Shown piece after piece: positions 38,084-47,385 of a DNA stretch of 64,000 nt; within the stretch, counting starts at the first letter, position 1; every line of letters starts with the position of its first letter. A model generated the notes under the pieces. It was not told the DNA's origin. It did not search any database and saw nothing but the letters and a program-made list of their open reading frames with translations. Source of the stretch: Yoonia rosea (GTDB lineage: Bacteria; Pseudomonadota; Alphaproteobacteria; Rhodobacterales; Rhodobacteraceae); assembly GCF_900156505.1 (NCBI RefSeq), contig NZ_FTPR01000001.1:868001-932000 (forward strand). The letters run 5' to 3'. Position numbers and translations under genes: made by a program.

Positions 38084-38113
38084 ATGGCCCCCTTCTGGTA
38101 AAAACCTTGTGGG

Positions 38114-38677
38114 TCAGACCTGCATAATTTCAGCTTGTTTCGTCTCGACCGTTTCATCGACCAGCTTAATATGCAGGTCGGTCACTTCTTGTACCGTCGC
38201 TTCCCAGAATTTCTGATCATCCTCGGACAGGCCGTCGCTTTTGGCCTTCTTAATCTGGTCCATCCCGTCGCGGCGCAGGTTGCGGATCGCAACACGTGCA
38301 CTTTCGGCATATTGGCCCGCCACCTTGGTCAACTCACGGCGGCGTTCCTCGTTCAACTCGGGAATCGGCAGCATAATAATTGTGCCGTTCAGTTGAGGAT
38401 TGATCCCCAAGCCACTCTCACGGATGGCTTTTTCGACTTTGCCAACAAGGCCCTTGTCCCAGACATTGATGGTTACCATCCGCGGTTCAGGCACGTTGAC
38501 GGTACCCACCTGATTGATCGGTGTCATTGACCCGTAGGCATCCACCATTACAGGTTCCAGCATCGAACCAGAGGCGCGTCCGGTGCGCAATGACGCCAGT
38601 TCAACACGCAGGTTTGCGATTGCACCCTCCATGCGGCGGGTCAGATCATCGGTATCAAGTTCAAAATCGTCAGACAT
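38114..38677 (-). CDS. frr: Ribosome recycling factor
   Basis: A 187-residue protein with the typical RRF helical arms ([21 protein letters not shown] and [25 protein letters not shown]). It splits post-termination ribosomes with EF-G. The 171-base spacer after pyrH holds a direct repeat, GTGCAG twice 11 bases apart near 38774-38790. Confidence 0.97.
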   Translation of the reverse strand: MSDDFELDTDDLTRRMEGAIANLRVELASLRTGRASGSMLEPVMVDAYGSMTPINQVGTVNVPEPRMVTINVWDKGLVGKVEKAIRESGLGINPQLNGTIIMLPIPELNEERRRELTKVAGQYAESARVAIRNLRRDGMDQIKKAKSDGLSEDDQKFWEATVQEVTDLHIKLVDETVETKQAEIMQV

Positions 38678-38848
38678 ATTCTAATTGCTCTTCCTCATCG
38701 GGCGCAGCCCGCTTTTGATCGTTTTAGGCCAAAGGGACCGCCTTGTATAGTCAGGCAAATCTGGCGCTATTGTGCAGTTTTCGTGCAGCTGCCCTTTTTA
38801 CGTTGGCAAATCACCAAAGCTGCTCAACAGCCGGAATGCGGGCGCGTC

Positions 38849-39574
38849 CTAGTCTTTGACAATCGTATAGGTGCCTTCACCGGCCAGAATACCTTTGAAC
38901 CCGCCCGGTTCATCCAGCGAAAACACGATGATCGGCAGATCATTGTCGCGTGCCAAGGCAATGGCGCTGGCGTCCATGACACCCAGATGCTTTTGCAGCA
39001 CTTCGTCATAGGACACGTTGTCATAGCGAACAGCGTCATCATGTTTGGCAGGGTCTTTGTCATAGACACCGTCCACCTTGGTCCCTTTGAAGATCGCCTC
39101 GCAATTCATCTCGCTGGCGCGCAGTGTTGCAGCGGTATCTGTGGTAAAATACGGGTTGCCCGTACCTGCAGCAAAGATGCAAACGCGCTTTTTCTCAAGG
39201 TGGCGCACGGCGCGGCGGCGGATATAGGGCTCGGCCACCTCGTTCATGGTAATAGCCGAGATCACCCGCGTGTGGATGCCCAGTTCTTCCAATGCCGATT
39301 GCATCGCCAGCGCGTTCATGACCGTGGCCAACATGCCCATATAATCGGCTGTCGTGCGCTCCATGCCTTGGGCCGAGCCTTGCAACCCGCGAAAGATGTT
39401 GCCGCCGCCGATCACCATGCAAATCTCGACACCCATGTCGTGGACCGACTGCACTTCGCGCGCGACGCGCTGCACCGTTGGCGGATGTAGACCAAAGGAT
39501 GTGTCGCCCATCAGCGCCTCACCCGAGATCTTAAGCATCACACGTTTATATGCTATTTTCTCAGTACCGCTCAT
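38849..39574 (-). CDS. pyrH: Uridylate kinase
   Basis: A 241-residue amino-acid-kinase fold enzyme phosphorylating [16 protein letters not shown] at the N-terminus, [10 protein letters not shown], and [11 protein letters not shown] for nucleotide binding. First gene of the long leftward cluster pyrH to lpxB. Confidence 0.97.
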   Translation of the reverse strand: MSGTEKIAYKRVMLKISGEALMGDTSFGLHPPTVQRVAREVQSVHDMGVEICMVIGGGNIFRGLQGSAQGMERTTADYMGMLATVMNALAMQSALEELGIHTRVISAITMNEVAEPYIRRRAVRHLEKKRVCIFAAGTGNPYFTTDTAATLRASEMNCEAIFKGTKVDGVYDKDPAKHDDAVRYDNVSYDEVLQKHLGVMDASAIALARDNDLPIIVFSLDEPGGFKGILAGEGTYTIVKD

Positions 39575-39668
39575 GACGCGCCCCTATGTCTGATTATTTG
39601 AACGGCAAAATGTCGGAAAATGACGGTAGTTTCAATGCCACATTCACGACAAAAGGCATTGCCAAGCG

Positions 39669-39698
39669 TTGACCCGCACAAAGGCTGCATCCTATGTT
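39669..39698 (+). promoter_or_regulatory. Likely sigma-70 promoter of the lipoprotein gene
   Basis: TTGACC (39669-39674), an 18-base spacer, TATGTT (39693-39698), ending 70 bases before the ATG. Confidence 0.5.
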
Positions 39699-39768
39699 CG
39701 CAACATATTCATTCCGCGAGAGAATTTCAGTCTGATCCGCGCCCGCAACCAGTCCAAAGGAACACCCA

Positions 39769-40428
39769 ATGAAAACTGTGACCAAGACAAGTCTTCTTCT
39801 CCTCGGAGCCCTTGGCCTTGCCGGCTGTGAAGCACCAAGTGATCCATTCGAATTTGCGACGACCTTTGACAGTTTCGATGACTACGGCGCGCTGAGTGCC
39901 TTTCCAGAAACGTTGGTTGACGAGGACGGCCCCATCACCACTGATGATATTGCCCAACCCGATAACTTCGCCACCGCAGGAACCGGCACAACCAGCTACA
40001 CGGGCGCTATCCTGACCGAGACTGTTTCAACAGCTGATGACCCCAGTCGTTTGTTGGTGGGCCAGTTGCAGTTGGATGTTGCGTTCAGCACCGACACGAT
40101 CACCGGCTATGCGGGCAATTTCATTTATGAAGACGATGAAGCCCTCAATGGCACCCTGATCGGAAACGGCGGTTTCGTGCGGGTGTCCGAGCAAGACCCG
40201 GACGACGCTGACGTCTTTTCCCCCCATTTCACCGATATGACCCTGACAGGCGCGTTGTCAGGGCCAAATGGCGAGGCCTATAACGCCAATATCGCGCTGA
40301 CAGGCTATTTCCTGGCTGATGGCACCGATCCCACGTCTCCCGTCGACAGCATCGCAGGGATCGCGGACGTCGATTTCGGAAGCACGGGACCCGAATTCGA
40401 ATTGGGTATCTTCGCCGTCACGGATTAA
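39769..40428 (+). CDS. Lipoprotein of unknown function
   Basis: A 219-residue protein with a lipoprotein signal peptide (lipobox LAGC, Cys20). The mature part is acidic and rich in Gly, Thr and Asp, with alternating patterns suggesting beta strands ([33 protein letters not shown]). This loosely resembles small beta-barrel lipoproteins of the transferrin-binding type, but I would not assign that. The stop is 28 bases before the miaA start, and miaA may share its promoter. Confidence 0.8.
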   Translation: MKTVTKTSLLLLGALGLAGCEAPSDPFEFATTFDSFDDYGALSAFPETLVDEDGPITTDDIAQPDNFATAGTGTTSYTGAILTETVSTADDPSRLLVGQLQLDVAFSTDTITGYAGNFIYEDDEALNGTLIGNGGFVRVSEQDPDDADVFSPHFTDMTLTGALSGPNGEAYNANIALTGYFLADGTDPTSPVDSIAGIADVDFGSTGPEFELGIFAVTD

Positions 40429-40456
40429 GATCCGGCCCTTGAGATCGCGCCACGAC

Positions 40457-41377
40457 GTGACAACACAGGCAGATAGACCGCTGATCCTGCCGGATCGGCC
40501 TGTATTGATCGCGGGGCCGACTGCCTCGGGCAAATCTGCGCTGGCTTTGCACATCGCGCAGACCCAAGGGGGTGTGATCGTCAATGCCGATGCGTTGCAG
40601 GTCTTTGACGGCTGGCAAATCCTGACAGCGCGGCCCGACAACCATGATCTCGCCCTGGCCCCACACGCGCTTTATGGCCATGTGCCCTTTGATGCGGATT
40701 ATTCCGTCGGGCACTGGCTGCGTGACGTTGCGCCATTTGTGAACGGCCCCCTGCGGCCGATCATCGTGGGTGGCACCGGTTTGAACTTTCACGCTTTGAC
40801 CCAAGGGTTGGCCGAAATACCGCCAACACCGCCCGAGGTCAGAGAGGCCGGAAACGCCCTGCCCCTGCCCGCGCTGCTTGCCGCGCTTGATGCAGAAACC
40901 GAAGGTCGCATCGACACCCAGAACCGGATGCGTGTGCAACGCGCGTGGGAAGTGCTGCAAGCCACCGGTCAGAGCCTTGCTGTTTGGCAAGACAAGACAC
41001 CACCACCGCTTTTGTCTGCGCATGCAGCCACATGCATCACGCTGGATGCCCCCAAAGACTGGCTCAACGACCGCATCGCGCGGCGTTTTGACCAGATGCT
41101 CGACCAGGGCGCCTTGGATGAGGCGCGCGCCATGCTGCCCCGTTGGAACCCTGATCACCTCTCATCCAAGGCCATCGGCGCACCCGAGCTTATCGCCCAT
41201 CTGCAAGGCAGCCTCAGCCTGTCCGAGGCCCGCGAGGCCGCCATCATCGCCTCACGGCAGTATGCCAAGCGCCAGCGCACGTGGTTCCGCGCGCGGCACA
41301 AAGCCTGGCACCATGTTGCAGCAGACAGCGCTGACTTATCTGCAACACTCCGATTCGCTCATTCAGCAGAGGATTGA
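40457..41377 (+). CDS. miaA: tRNA dimethylallyltransferase MiaA
   Basis: About 306 residues: P-loop [16 protein letters not shown], then [24 protein letters not shown] and a C-terminal region ending [17 protein letters not shown]. It adds a dimethylallyl group to A37 of tRNAs. The open frame extends into the lipoprotein gene (to 40319); the start is probably GTG 40457, with TTG 40439 as alternative. No ATG fits. Confidence 0.93.
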   Translation: MTTQADRPLILPDRPVLIAGPTASGKSALALHIAQTQGGVIVNADALQVFDGWQILTARPDNHDLALAPHALYGHVPFDADYSVGHWLRDVAPFVNGPLRPIIVGGTGLNFHALTQGLAEIPPTPPEVREAGNALPLPALLAALDAETEGRIDTQNRMRVQRAWEVLQATGQSLAVWQDKTPPPLLSAHAATCITLDAPKDWLNDRIARRFDQMLDQGALDEARAMLPRWNPDHLSSKAIGAPELIAHLQGSLSLSEAREAAIIASRQYAKRQRTWFRARHKAWHHVAADSADLSATLRFAHSAED

Positions 41378-41430
41378 TTCCAAAGCGAAATCTGCAAAGA
41401 CTTGCGAAAAATCAACAATGAGGCAAGTTG

Positions 41431-42246
41431 ATGAACATGATGAGCACCGATCACACAGCGCTTGCGCTGGCGACCCTGACACATGGCGGCCCCGCGTCGC
41501 GCTGGCGCACCGAAGCCATGCGCAGCCATAGCACGGCGCGATTGATCCACATCACCAAAGGTCAGGGCCGGATCACGGTCGCTGGGCTCACAAATGGCTA
41601 CGGCCCCAACAACCTGATCTATATCCCGCCCCATACGATGTACGGCATCGAAGTCGGCCCCACTGTTTTCGGTCAGATCATGACACTGCCTGCATCGGAA
41701 GGCTGGCCCGATGCGCCGTTTCACTTGCGGCTTCTGGATGTGGTGCCACAAAAGGAATTGGTCTCGCTGATCGAGGCGATTGAACGGGAACTCAAGCCAA
41801 CGGGTGATCCGCGCGCCGCACTTTGCCACTTTGGCCTGCTCGGGATTTTTGTAGAACGCCAACTGGCAGGCCGTAACCCCGCCACAATCGACGCAAGGCG
41901 CACAACCGCGGCGGCCAAGCTTGTCGCGCAATACACCAGCTTGATCGCACAGGATTTCCACTCGGATCGCAGTGTCGCAAGCTATGCCGCAACGCTTGGT
42001 GTGACACCCACGCATCTGGCCCGCAGTTGCAGGCAGACCTGTGGCCGCTCGGCCCTGTCGCTGCTCAATGACCGCATTCACTATGAAGCCTGCACCTTGC
42101 TGCGCGACACAACCATCCCCGTGCAGGAGATCGCCAAGCGTCTGGGGTTCAGCTCGCCCGCCTATTTCACGCGCAGCTTTCAGGAAAAATCGGGCCAAGC
42201 CCCTACGGATTTCCGTACGAAAGGGACAGCACCTGCACGGACCTGA
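41431..42246 (+). CDS. AraC family transcriptional regulator
   Basis: About 271 residues. The N-terminal half is a cupin-like sensor region (IHITKGQGRITVAGL, LIYIPPHTMYGIEV); the C-terminal half has two helix-turn-helix motifs (VASYAATLGVTPTHLARSCRQ and VQEIAKRLGFSSPAYFTRSFQEKSGQAP). ATG 41431 has AGG seven bases upstream. Effector and targets unknown. Between miaA and the convergent lytic transglycosylase. Confidence 0.92.
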   Translation: MNMMSTDHTALALATLTHGGPASRWRTEAMRSHSTARLIHITKGQGRITVAGLTNGYGPNNLIYIPPHTMYGIEVGPTVFGQIMTLPASEGWPDAPFHLRLLDVVPQKELVSLIEAIERELKPTGDPRAALCHFGLLGIFVERQLAGRNPATIDARRTTAAAKLVAQYTSLIAQDFHSDRSVASYAATLGVTPTHLARSCRQTCGRSALSLLNDRIHYEACTLLRDTTIPVQEIAKRLGFSSPAYFTRSFQEKSGQAPTDFRTKGTAPART

Positions 42247-42255
42247 ACAGGCCCG

Positions 42256-42852
42256 CTAGTCCCCCCAGATCACCCGCACATAGTTTTGTGTTTCGGCGAA
42301 GGGCGGAATCCCGCGATACCGTTCAACGGCCCCCGGGCCTGCGTTGTACGCGGCGAGTGCCAGTGGCCATGATCCGAAGGTCTCGTATTGGGCCCGCAGA
42401 TAGCGCGCGCCACCATCAAGATTTTGCTCCGGATCCAGCGGATCAACGGCCAACGCACGGGCGGTTTCGGGCATCAGTTGCGCTAACCCCAAAGCGCCTT
42501 TGACAGATCGTGCCGTCGGGTTCCAACCGCTTTCCTGCGCGACCAAGCGCAGAAATACGCCCACCGGAATACCGTGCCGCGTCGCCGCCGCCTGCGCGAG
42601 AGGCAGATGCGGGCCGTTGTAGTTGCCCGTGTAGGCGGGGGTGCGCGTGATCCCTTCCGCGCGGGGCGGCAAGAGGCGGACCGAATTCTCATATTGTTCG
42701 GCGGCGCGTCCGTCCAAGACAGAGGTCTGGCTTTTCAGCAGCCCTGACCGCGACATGGTAGACACCTGCTCTTGGGCGGCCATAGAGGTGGCGGCGAGGG
42801 CCGCGCACAGGAAAACGGTCACTGGCAATCGGGACATAAAGGGCGCTCTCAT
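42256..42852 (-). CDS. Lytic transglycosylase, SLT domain
   Basis: About 199 residues: signal peptide (SRLPVTVFLCAALAATSMAAQ), a linker, then a Slt-type catalytic domain with the catalytic Glu in RLVAQESGWNPTARS, the GALGLAQLMPETA motif, NLDGGARYL and LALAAYNAGPGAVERY. It cleaves peptidoglycan in the periplasm. ATG 42852 is preferred; 42837 is possible. It diverges from ssb. Confidence 0.92.
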   Translation of the reverse strand: MRAPFMSRLPVTVFLCAALAATSMAAQEQVSTMSRSGLLKSQTSVLDGRAAEQYENSVRLLPPRAEGITRTPAYTGNYNGPHLPLAQAAATRHGIPVGVFLRLVAQESGWNPTARSVKGALGLAQLMPETARALAVDPLDPEQNLDGGARYLRAQYETFGSWPLALAAYNAGPGAVERYRGIPPFAETQNYVRVIWGD

Positions 42853-42911
42853 CAGCTTCGTGTGGGGATTACCTAATCCTTTTGTCCGCCCACGCCAATG
42901 CTCTTGCACGT

Positions 42912-42926
42912 GAACCACTCGTTAAC
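42912..42926. promoter_or_regulatory. Candidate LexA (SOS) box before ssb
   Basis: GAAC-N7-TAAC (reverse complement GTTA-N7-GTTC) matches seven of eight fixed bases of the alphaproteobacterial LexA site GTTC-N7-GTTC. It lies 62 bases before the ssb ATG and 60 bases before the divergent lytic transglycosylase. Confidence 0.4.
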
Positions 42927-42987
42927 CTTGTTGCGCCATCCCGTGTCTGTCACAAAAGCGCAAAGCAGAATCGTCGGAGGAGCCATC

Positions 42988-43506
42988 ATGGCCGGATCAG
43001 TCAACAAAGTTATTCTCATCGGTAATCTGGGTGCTGACCCTGAAGTGCGGACGTTCCAGAACGGTGGCAAAGTCGCCAACCTGCGCATCGCGACATCCGA
43101 GACATGGAAAGACAAGAACACCGGCGAGCGCCGCGAAAAGACCGAATGGCACACTGTGGCGATTTTTCAGGAAGGGCTGGTGCGCATCGCGGAACAGTAC
43201 CTCAAGAAAGGGTCCAAGGTTTACATCGAAGGCAAATTGCAGACCCGCAAATGGCAGGACCAGTCCGGTCAGGACCGCTATTCGACAGAAGTCGTGCTGA
43301 ACGGCTATGACGGCACGCTGACCATGCTGGACAGCCGCAACGAAGGTGGCGGCGGCGGCAACTATGGCGGCGGCGGCGGTGGCGGCTATGGTGGTGGATC
43401 TTCGGGTGGCGGCTACGGCGGCAACGATGGCGGCTATGGCGGCGGCAGCGGTGGTGGCGCGCCATCGGGCGGCGGCAGCGACATGGACGACGAAATCCCG
43501 TTCTAA
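42988..43506 (+). CDS. ssb: Single-stranded DNA-binding protein
   Basis: A 172-residue protein: N-terminal OB fold ([19 protein letters not shown] to about residue 115), a glycine/tyrosine-rich linker of about 45 residues made of GGGGYGG-like units, and the conserved acidic tip ending DDEIPF that binds partner proteins. ATG 42988 has GGAGGA upstream. The linker is unusually Gly-rich and lacks the Pro/Gln of many SSBs, so it may favour phase separation, which is inference. Confidence 0.97.
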   Translation: MAGSVNKVILIGNLGADPEVRTFQNGGKVANLRIATSETWKDKNTGERREKTEWHTVAIFQEGLVRIAEQYLKKGSKVYIEGKLQTRKWQDQSGQDRYSTEVVLNGYDGTLTMLDSRNEGGGGGNYGGGGGGGYGGGSSGGGYGGNDGGYGGGSGGGAPSGGGSDMDDEIPF

Positions 43507-43511
43507 AGCCG

Positions 43512-43829
43512 ATGGTCCTTGCACCCGAAGCACAGATCCTGATCCTTATCGGCATTATTCTGGCGGTTGCCTATCTGGGCATCTTCCCGACGCTTGAAGA
43601 AAAAACCATCAATAAGCTGATGGGGATTGATCTGGCTCTGAATGTACTGGCCCTGATTGTGGCCGGTGCATGGTTCTGGGGCACAGGCGTGACCTTTACG
43701 CTGGTTTTCTACGAGACAAACTGGGCGATCTTCACGATTGTCTGCTTTGCACTTCTGGAAATCCCGCTGTTTCTGAACTTTGCAAAGAAACACGGCATCC
43801 GGCTGGATGGCCGCGACGACCACGATTAG
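43512..43829 (+). CDS. Small integral membrane protein, unknown function
   Basis: A 105-residue protein with four hydrophobic segments (ILILIGIILAVAYLGIF, GIDLALNVLALIVAGAWFW, a VTFTLVFY stretch, IFTIVCFALLEIPLFL) and a polar C-terminal tail. It begins 5 bases after ssb and is probably cotranscribed with it. I do not recognise a family. Confidence 0.75.
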   Translation: MVLAPEAQILILIGIILAVAYLGIFPTLEEKTINKLMGIDLALNVLALIVAGAWFWGTGVTFTLVFYETNWAIFTIVCFALLEIPLFLNFAKKHGIRLDGRDDHD

Positions 43830-43834
43830 GCGTA

Positions 43835-43872
43835 ACGCAGTCCCGGACGTGCTCCGGGACCTCGTGTTGCGT
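43835..43872. terminator. Hairpin between convergent genes
   Basis: GTCCCGGA (43840-43847), loop CGTGC, TCCGGGAC (43853-43860), with an outer ACGCA/TGCGT pair. No T-run on either strand, so termination strength is doubtful. It separates the membrane protein gene from convergent aroB. Confidence 0.5.
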
Positions 43873-43889
43873 CGAATCCTACGCCGAGA

Positions 43890-45011
43890 TCAACCCCGCG
43901 ACGGTGCGCCGAGCGCGTCTTCCAAGACACTCAAAACAGCTTCGCCGGGGACATCGGACGTGATGAAGGCATCGCCGATCCCGCGCGCCAGAATAAACCG
44001 CAGCTTGCCATCCAGTACTTTCTTGTCCTGCCCCATCAGCGCCAGAAGGCCCGCTGCATCAGGCAAATCGCCCGGAATATCGCGGATATCCACCTTCATG
44101 CCCATGTCACGCAGGTGCGCGCGCACACGGCTGGGCGCTTCCTGACTGCACAGGCCCATGCGCGCCGAGAGTTCGAACGCCAGCGCGCAACCAATCGCCA
44201 CCCCTTCACCGTGCAGCAGGCGATCAGAATAGCCCGTTGCCGCCTCGAGCGCATGACAGAACGTGTGGCCAAGGTTCAACAGCGCACGGTCGCCCTGCTC
44301 TGTCTCATCACGTTGCACAATATCGGCCTTCATTTGACAGGACCGCGTCACGGCGCGCACACGCGCATCCATATCGCCCGCAGCCAGCGCTGGCCCTTCG
44401 GCCTCAAGCCAGTCAAAAAACGCCGCATCGCCCAAAAGCCCGTATTTGACGACCTCACCGTAGCCCGCCAGAAAATCGCGCGAAGGCAGCGTTGCCAGCA
44501 AAGCGGTATCGGCCAGCACAAGGCTGGGCTGATGAAAGGCCCCAATCAGGTTCTTGCCACTGGGGGAATTAATGCCGGTCTTGCCCCCGACCGAGCTATC
44601 CACCTGCGCCAAAAGCGAGGTCGGAATTTGCACAAAGCGCACACCGCGCCGCAGGATTGCCGCCGCAAAGCCCGCCAGATCACCGATCACGCCACCGCCG
44701 AAGGCCACCACAACATCGCCGCGCTCGACCTTCTGGGCCAACAACCATTCCACAGAGCGTTCCAGTTGCGCCCAGCATTTTGTCGCCTCGCCTGGCGGCA
44801 GGGCCAGCGCCTCGCTCGTCAGACCGGCGTCTGCCAACGACGTTTGCAACTGCGCCAGATGCAGTCCCGCGACATTCTCATCCGTCAGAATACAGACATG
44901 CCGCCGCCCACCCATCTGGGCAATCCGCGTGCCTGCCTGCGACAGCACACCGGGGCCAATCAGAATGTCATAGGCGCGGCCGGGCAAATCGACGTGGACG
45001 GTAGCGGTCAT
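43890..45011 (-). CDS. aroB: 3-dehydroquinate synthase
   Basis: A 373-residue NAD-dependent enzyme of the shikimate pathway. NAD-binding and active-site segments are ALPPGEATKCW, VVAFGGGVIGDLAGFAAAILRRG, TSLLAQVDSSVGGKTGIN and LLNLGHTFCHALEA. It converts DAHP to 3-dehydroquinate. The start codon directly follows the aroK stop. Confidence 0.96.
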   Translation of the reverse strand: MTATVHVDLPGRAYDILIGPGVLSQAGTRIAQMGGRRHVCILTDENVAGLHLAQLQTSLADAGLTSEALALPPGEATKCWAQLERSVEWLLAQKVERGDVVVAFGGGVIGDLAGFAAAILRRGVRFVQIPTSLLAQVDSSVGGKTGINSPSGKNLIGAFHQPSLVLADTALLATLPSRDFLAGYGEVVKYGLLGDAAFFDWLEAEGPALAAGDMDARVRAVTRSCQMKADIVQRDETEQGDRALLNLGHTFCHALEAATGYSDRLLHGEGVAIGCALAFELSARMGLCSQEAPSRVRAHLRDMGMKVDIRDIPGDLPDAAGLLALMGQDKKVLDGKLRFILARGIGDAFITSDVPGEAVLSVLEDALGAPSRG

Positions 45012-45569
45012 TTATGTGATCTCCAGAATATCGGGGCGGCTGGCCAGTATGTCGCGCACGGAACGCATCGTCTCGTCGATACTGGCGTTTTCTTTGACGT
45101 CGATCTTCAGCCCCGCAAGCGCATAAATCGGCGTCCGTTCGGCATAAAGCGCCGCAAGCGTGGCTTGGGGGTCGGCTGTGCGCAGCAAGGGCCGCGTGTC
45201 CTTATGGCGCACACGTTCCCATAGGATCTTGAGGTCTGCATCCAGCCAGACCGCGACACCCATCTGTGCGATAGCCATGCGGTTCGCCTCGGCCAGAAAC
45301 GCCCCGCCACCGGTTGAAACGATCCCCGGCGGACCCGACAACAGCCTTTTGAGCACCTCGGCCTCGCGCTTGCGAAAGAAAGCCTCGCCATCACGGGCGA
45401 ATATTTCGGCAATCGTTGACGCCGCCGCCTCTTCGATGGCCGCATCACTATCCACAAACGGCACATCAAGCGCGGCCGCCAAGGCGCGCCCGATCGCGGT
45501 CTTGCCAGACCCCATCATGCCCACCAGAACAACGGTCCGTTTGAGGTGATAGGTCTGCCCTTCGGCCAT
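45012..45569 (-). CDS. aroK: Shikimate kinase
   Basis: A 185-residue P-loop kinase: VVLVGMMGSGKTAIGRAL, substrate segment FVDSDAAIEEAA, STGGGAFL and the LID region KDTRPLL. ATG 45569 (MAEGQTYHLKR) gives the family N-terminus; the frame extends to 45689. It is transcribed with aroB, a standard pairing. Confidence 0.95.
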   Translation of the reverse strand: MAEGQTYHLKRTVVLVGMMGSGKTAIGRALAAALDVPFVDSDAAIEEAAASTIAEIFARDGEAFFRKREAEVLKRLLSGPPGIVSTGGGAFLAEANRMAIAQMGVAVWLDADLKILWERVRHKDTRPLLRTADPQATLAALYAERTPIYALAGLKIDVKENASIDETMRSVRDILASRPDILEIT

Positions 45570-45719
45570 CGCGATACTGCCTTTCCTGTCGGCTAACCTA
45601 TGCCGAACGCAAAATTTAATGCATGAATGCCGTGATCTTGCACGAAAGGCCATATATAATCCCTTCAATAAGCGGGGAAGAACCCGCATATTGAGGCAAC
45701 ATAAGAATTGGGGCAGACG

Positions 45720-45872
45720 ATGTGGCGGCTCATCAAGGCAGTTTTATTTTTGATTATTATCGCGGGTCTGGGTCTCGTGGCCTATGCCTATATCGGTCCA
45801 CTCTTTTTTCCGACCGATTTCGCAGCCCCCTCAGAAGAGGTAAGTTATCCTGTTACGCTGGAAACAAACTAA
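45720..45872 (+). CDS. Small single-span membrane protein (50 aa)
   Basis: ATG 45720 to TAA 45870-45872. The product MWRLIKAVLFLIIIAGLGLV followed by AYAYIGPLFFPTDFAAPSE has one hydrophobic helix and an acidic periplasmic tail. GGGG lies ahead of the ATG and a TATAAT element at about 45653. The gene diverges from aroK. It overlaps or abuts the start of the large secreted-protein gene, suggesting coupling. Function unknown. Confidence 0.65.
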   Translation: MWRLIKAVLFLIIIAGLGLVAYAYIGPLFFPTDFAAPSEEVSYPVTLETN

Positions 45873-45882
45873 GGCATTTGGT

Positions 45883-47385
45883 TTGGCATTTTGCCTGACG
45901 GCAACCGCGGTGTCCGCGCAAGGCGACGGGCAAAACGAACCGCTGTCCGCCATTGAATGGCTGTCGCGCAGTGTTGAGCCGACACCGCTTTACGAACCCC
46001 CTGCTGTGGGTGATGCCACATCGCCTGATGTGCAGGTCACGCCCCTCGACCGCCCCTCGAAAGACCCGATAGGCCTGCTCTCGTCTGACGTGACCGGCCT
46101 GCCCCCGACACTTTGGGCTGCCAGCGATGAGGCTGTGCTCGTCGATCTTGTCCGCGCCGAGCGTGTTGACACGGTCCCGGCCTTGCAGGATTTTCTCAAA
46201 GTGCTGATGCTGGCCGAGGCTGATCCGCCGCGTGGCGCGGACGGCGAAGGGGCGCTGTTTCTGGCGCGCGTCGACAAACTTCTCGACATGGGCGCACTGG
46301 AACCTGCGCAGGCGCTGATTGAACAGGCCGATCCCGATACGGCACCGCTATTCCGGCGCTGGTTCGATGTGGCGTTGCTGACGGGGACCGAGGATTACGC
46401 CTGCGACGCCATGCGCAGCACGCCCGCGATCGCACCCACTTTTTCGGCACGTATCTTCTGTCTTGCCCGCACCGGTGACTGGGCCGCCGCAGCCCTGTCA
46501 CTGAACACACACCGCGTACTGGGCGATATCAACCCGCAGGAAGAGGCGCTTTTGTCGCGCTTTCTGGACCCCGAGCTTTACGAGGGCGAACCGCCACTGA
46601 CGCCCCCTGCCCGCATCAGCCCGCTGACATTCCGCATGCACGCCGCTATTGGCGAGCCGTTGATCACCGCCAACCTGCCCTTGGCCTTTTCCCATGCGGA
46701 CCTGCAACCGACGACCGCCTGGAAAGCCCAGCTTGAGGCGGCCGAGCGCCTGGCCCGTTTGGGGGCGATTTCCGAAAACGTCCTGCTCAAGCAATACACC
46801 GCCCGCACACCCGCGGCCTCGGGTGGGATCTGGGATCGCGCCGCCGCAATCCAGCGCTTTGATGCGGCGATGGCCGCGAATGACCCTGCGCGCGTGGCAC
46901 GCACCCTGCCCGACGCATGGGCCGCGATGCAGCAGGCCCGTGTCGAAGTGCAATTCGCCAAACTCTACGGCGCGGCGCTGCAAGATATTCCCTTGTCCGG
47001 CCAAGCGGCGGTGATCGCTTTTGAAATCGGTCTGTTGTCGCCAAGCTATGAGACCGTGGCCAATGCCGCCGCGGGCGCTGGTTTCGATCCATTCCTGATC
47101 GGGATCGCACAGGGCTTGCCGCAAGAGGTGCGCGCCAATTCACCACAAGCGCGCGCTATTCAGGAGGGTTTTGAGAACGTGCCGCCCCCTGCCGAGTTGG
47201 AAAGCAAGGTAGACCAGGGGCAACTGGGCGAGGCATTGTTGCGCGCGCTGGCCCTTTTTGCGGAAGGTGCAGAGGGTGATCTGCGCTCTGTGACAGATGC
47301 GCTTTTGCTGTTCCGCGCGGTCGGACTGGAAGATGTCGCGCGTCGTTCTGCGTTGCAGTTGATGTTGTTGGACCGTAGGGCATGA
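45883..47385 (+). CDS. Large secreted protein of unknown function
   Basis: About 500 residues from TTG 45883. It begins with a hydrophobic signal-like stretch ending TAVSAQG, but this start leaves no positive N-region. The frame is open to 45844, and an extension from CTG 45850 (LRWKQTKAFG before the hydrophobic core) would complete the signal peptide, with AGAGG 9 bases upstream; so the start may be non-standard. The mature part is Ala/Leu-rich and helical throughout, suggesting a repeat solenoid, with no recognisable catalytic motif. Its stop overlaps the xerD start (ATGA). Confidence 0.8.
   Translation: MAFCLTATAVSAQGDGQNEPLSAIEWLSRSVEPTPLYEPPAVGDATSPDVQVTPLDRPSKDPIGLLSSDVTGLPPTLWAASDEAVLVDLVRAERVDTVPALQDFLKVLMLAEADPPRGADGEGALFLARVDKLLDMGALEPAQALIEQADPDTAPLFRRWFDVALLTGTEDYACDAMRSTPAIAPTFSARIFCLARTGDWAAAALSLNTHRVLGDINPQEEALLSRFLDPELYEGEPPLTPPARISPLTFRMHAAIGEPLITANLPLAFSHADLQPTTAWKAQLEAAERLARLGAISENVLLKQYTARTPAASGGIWDRAAAIQRFDAAMAANDPARVARTLPDAWAAMQQARVEVQFAKLYGAALQDIPLSGQAAVIAFEIGLLSPSYETVANAAAGAGFDPFLIGIAQGLPQEVRANSPQARAIQEGFENVPPPAELESKVDQGQLGEALLRALALFAEGAEGDLRSVTDALLLFRAVGLEDVARRSALQLMLLDRRA

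Noticed and set aside
43345..43480. GGC-rich repeats as a CRISPR or tandem DNA repeat
   Set aside because: They are codons of the glycine-rich SSB linker in frame, with no unique spacers.
44115..45224. 369-codon plus-strand open frame opposite aroB and aroK
   Set aside because: Antisense shadow covering two real genes.
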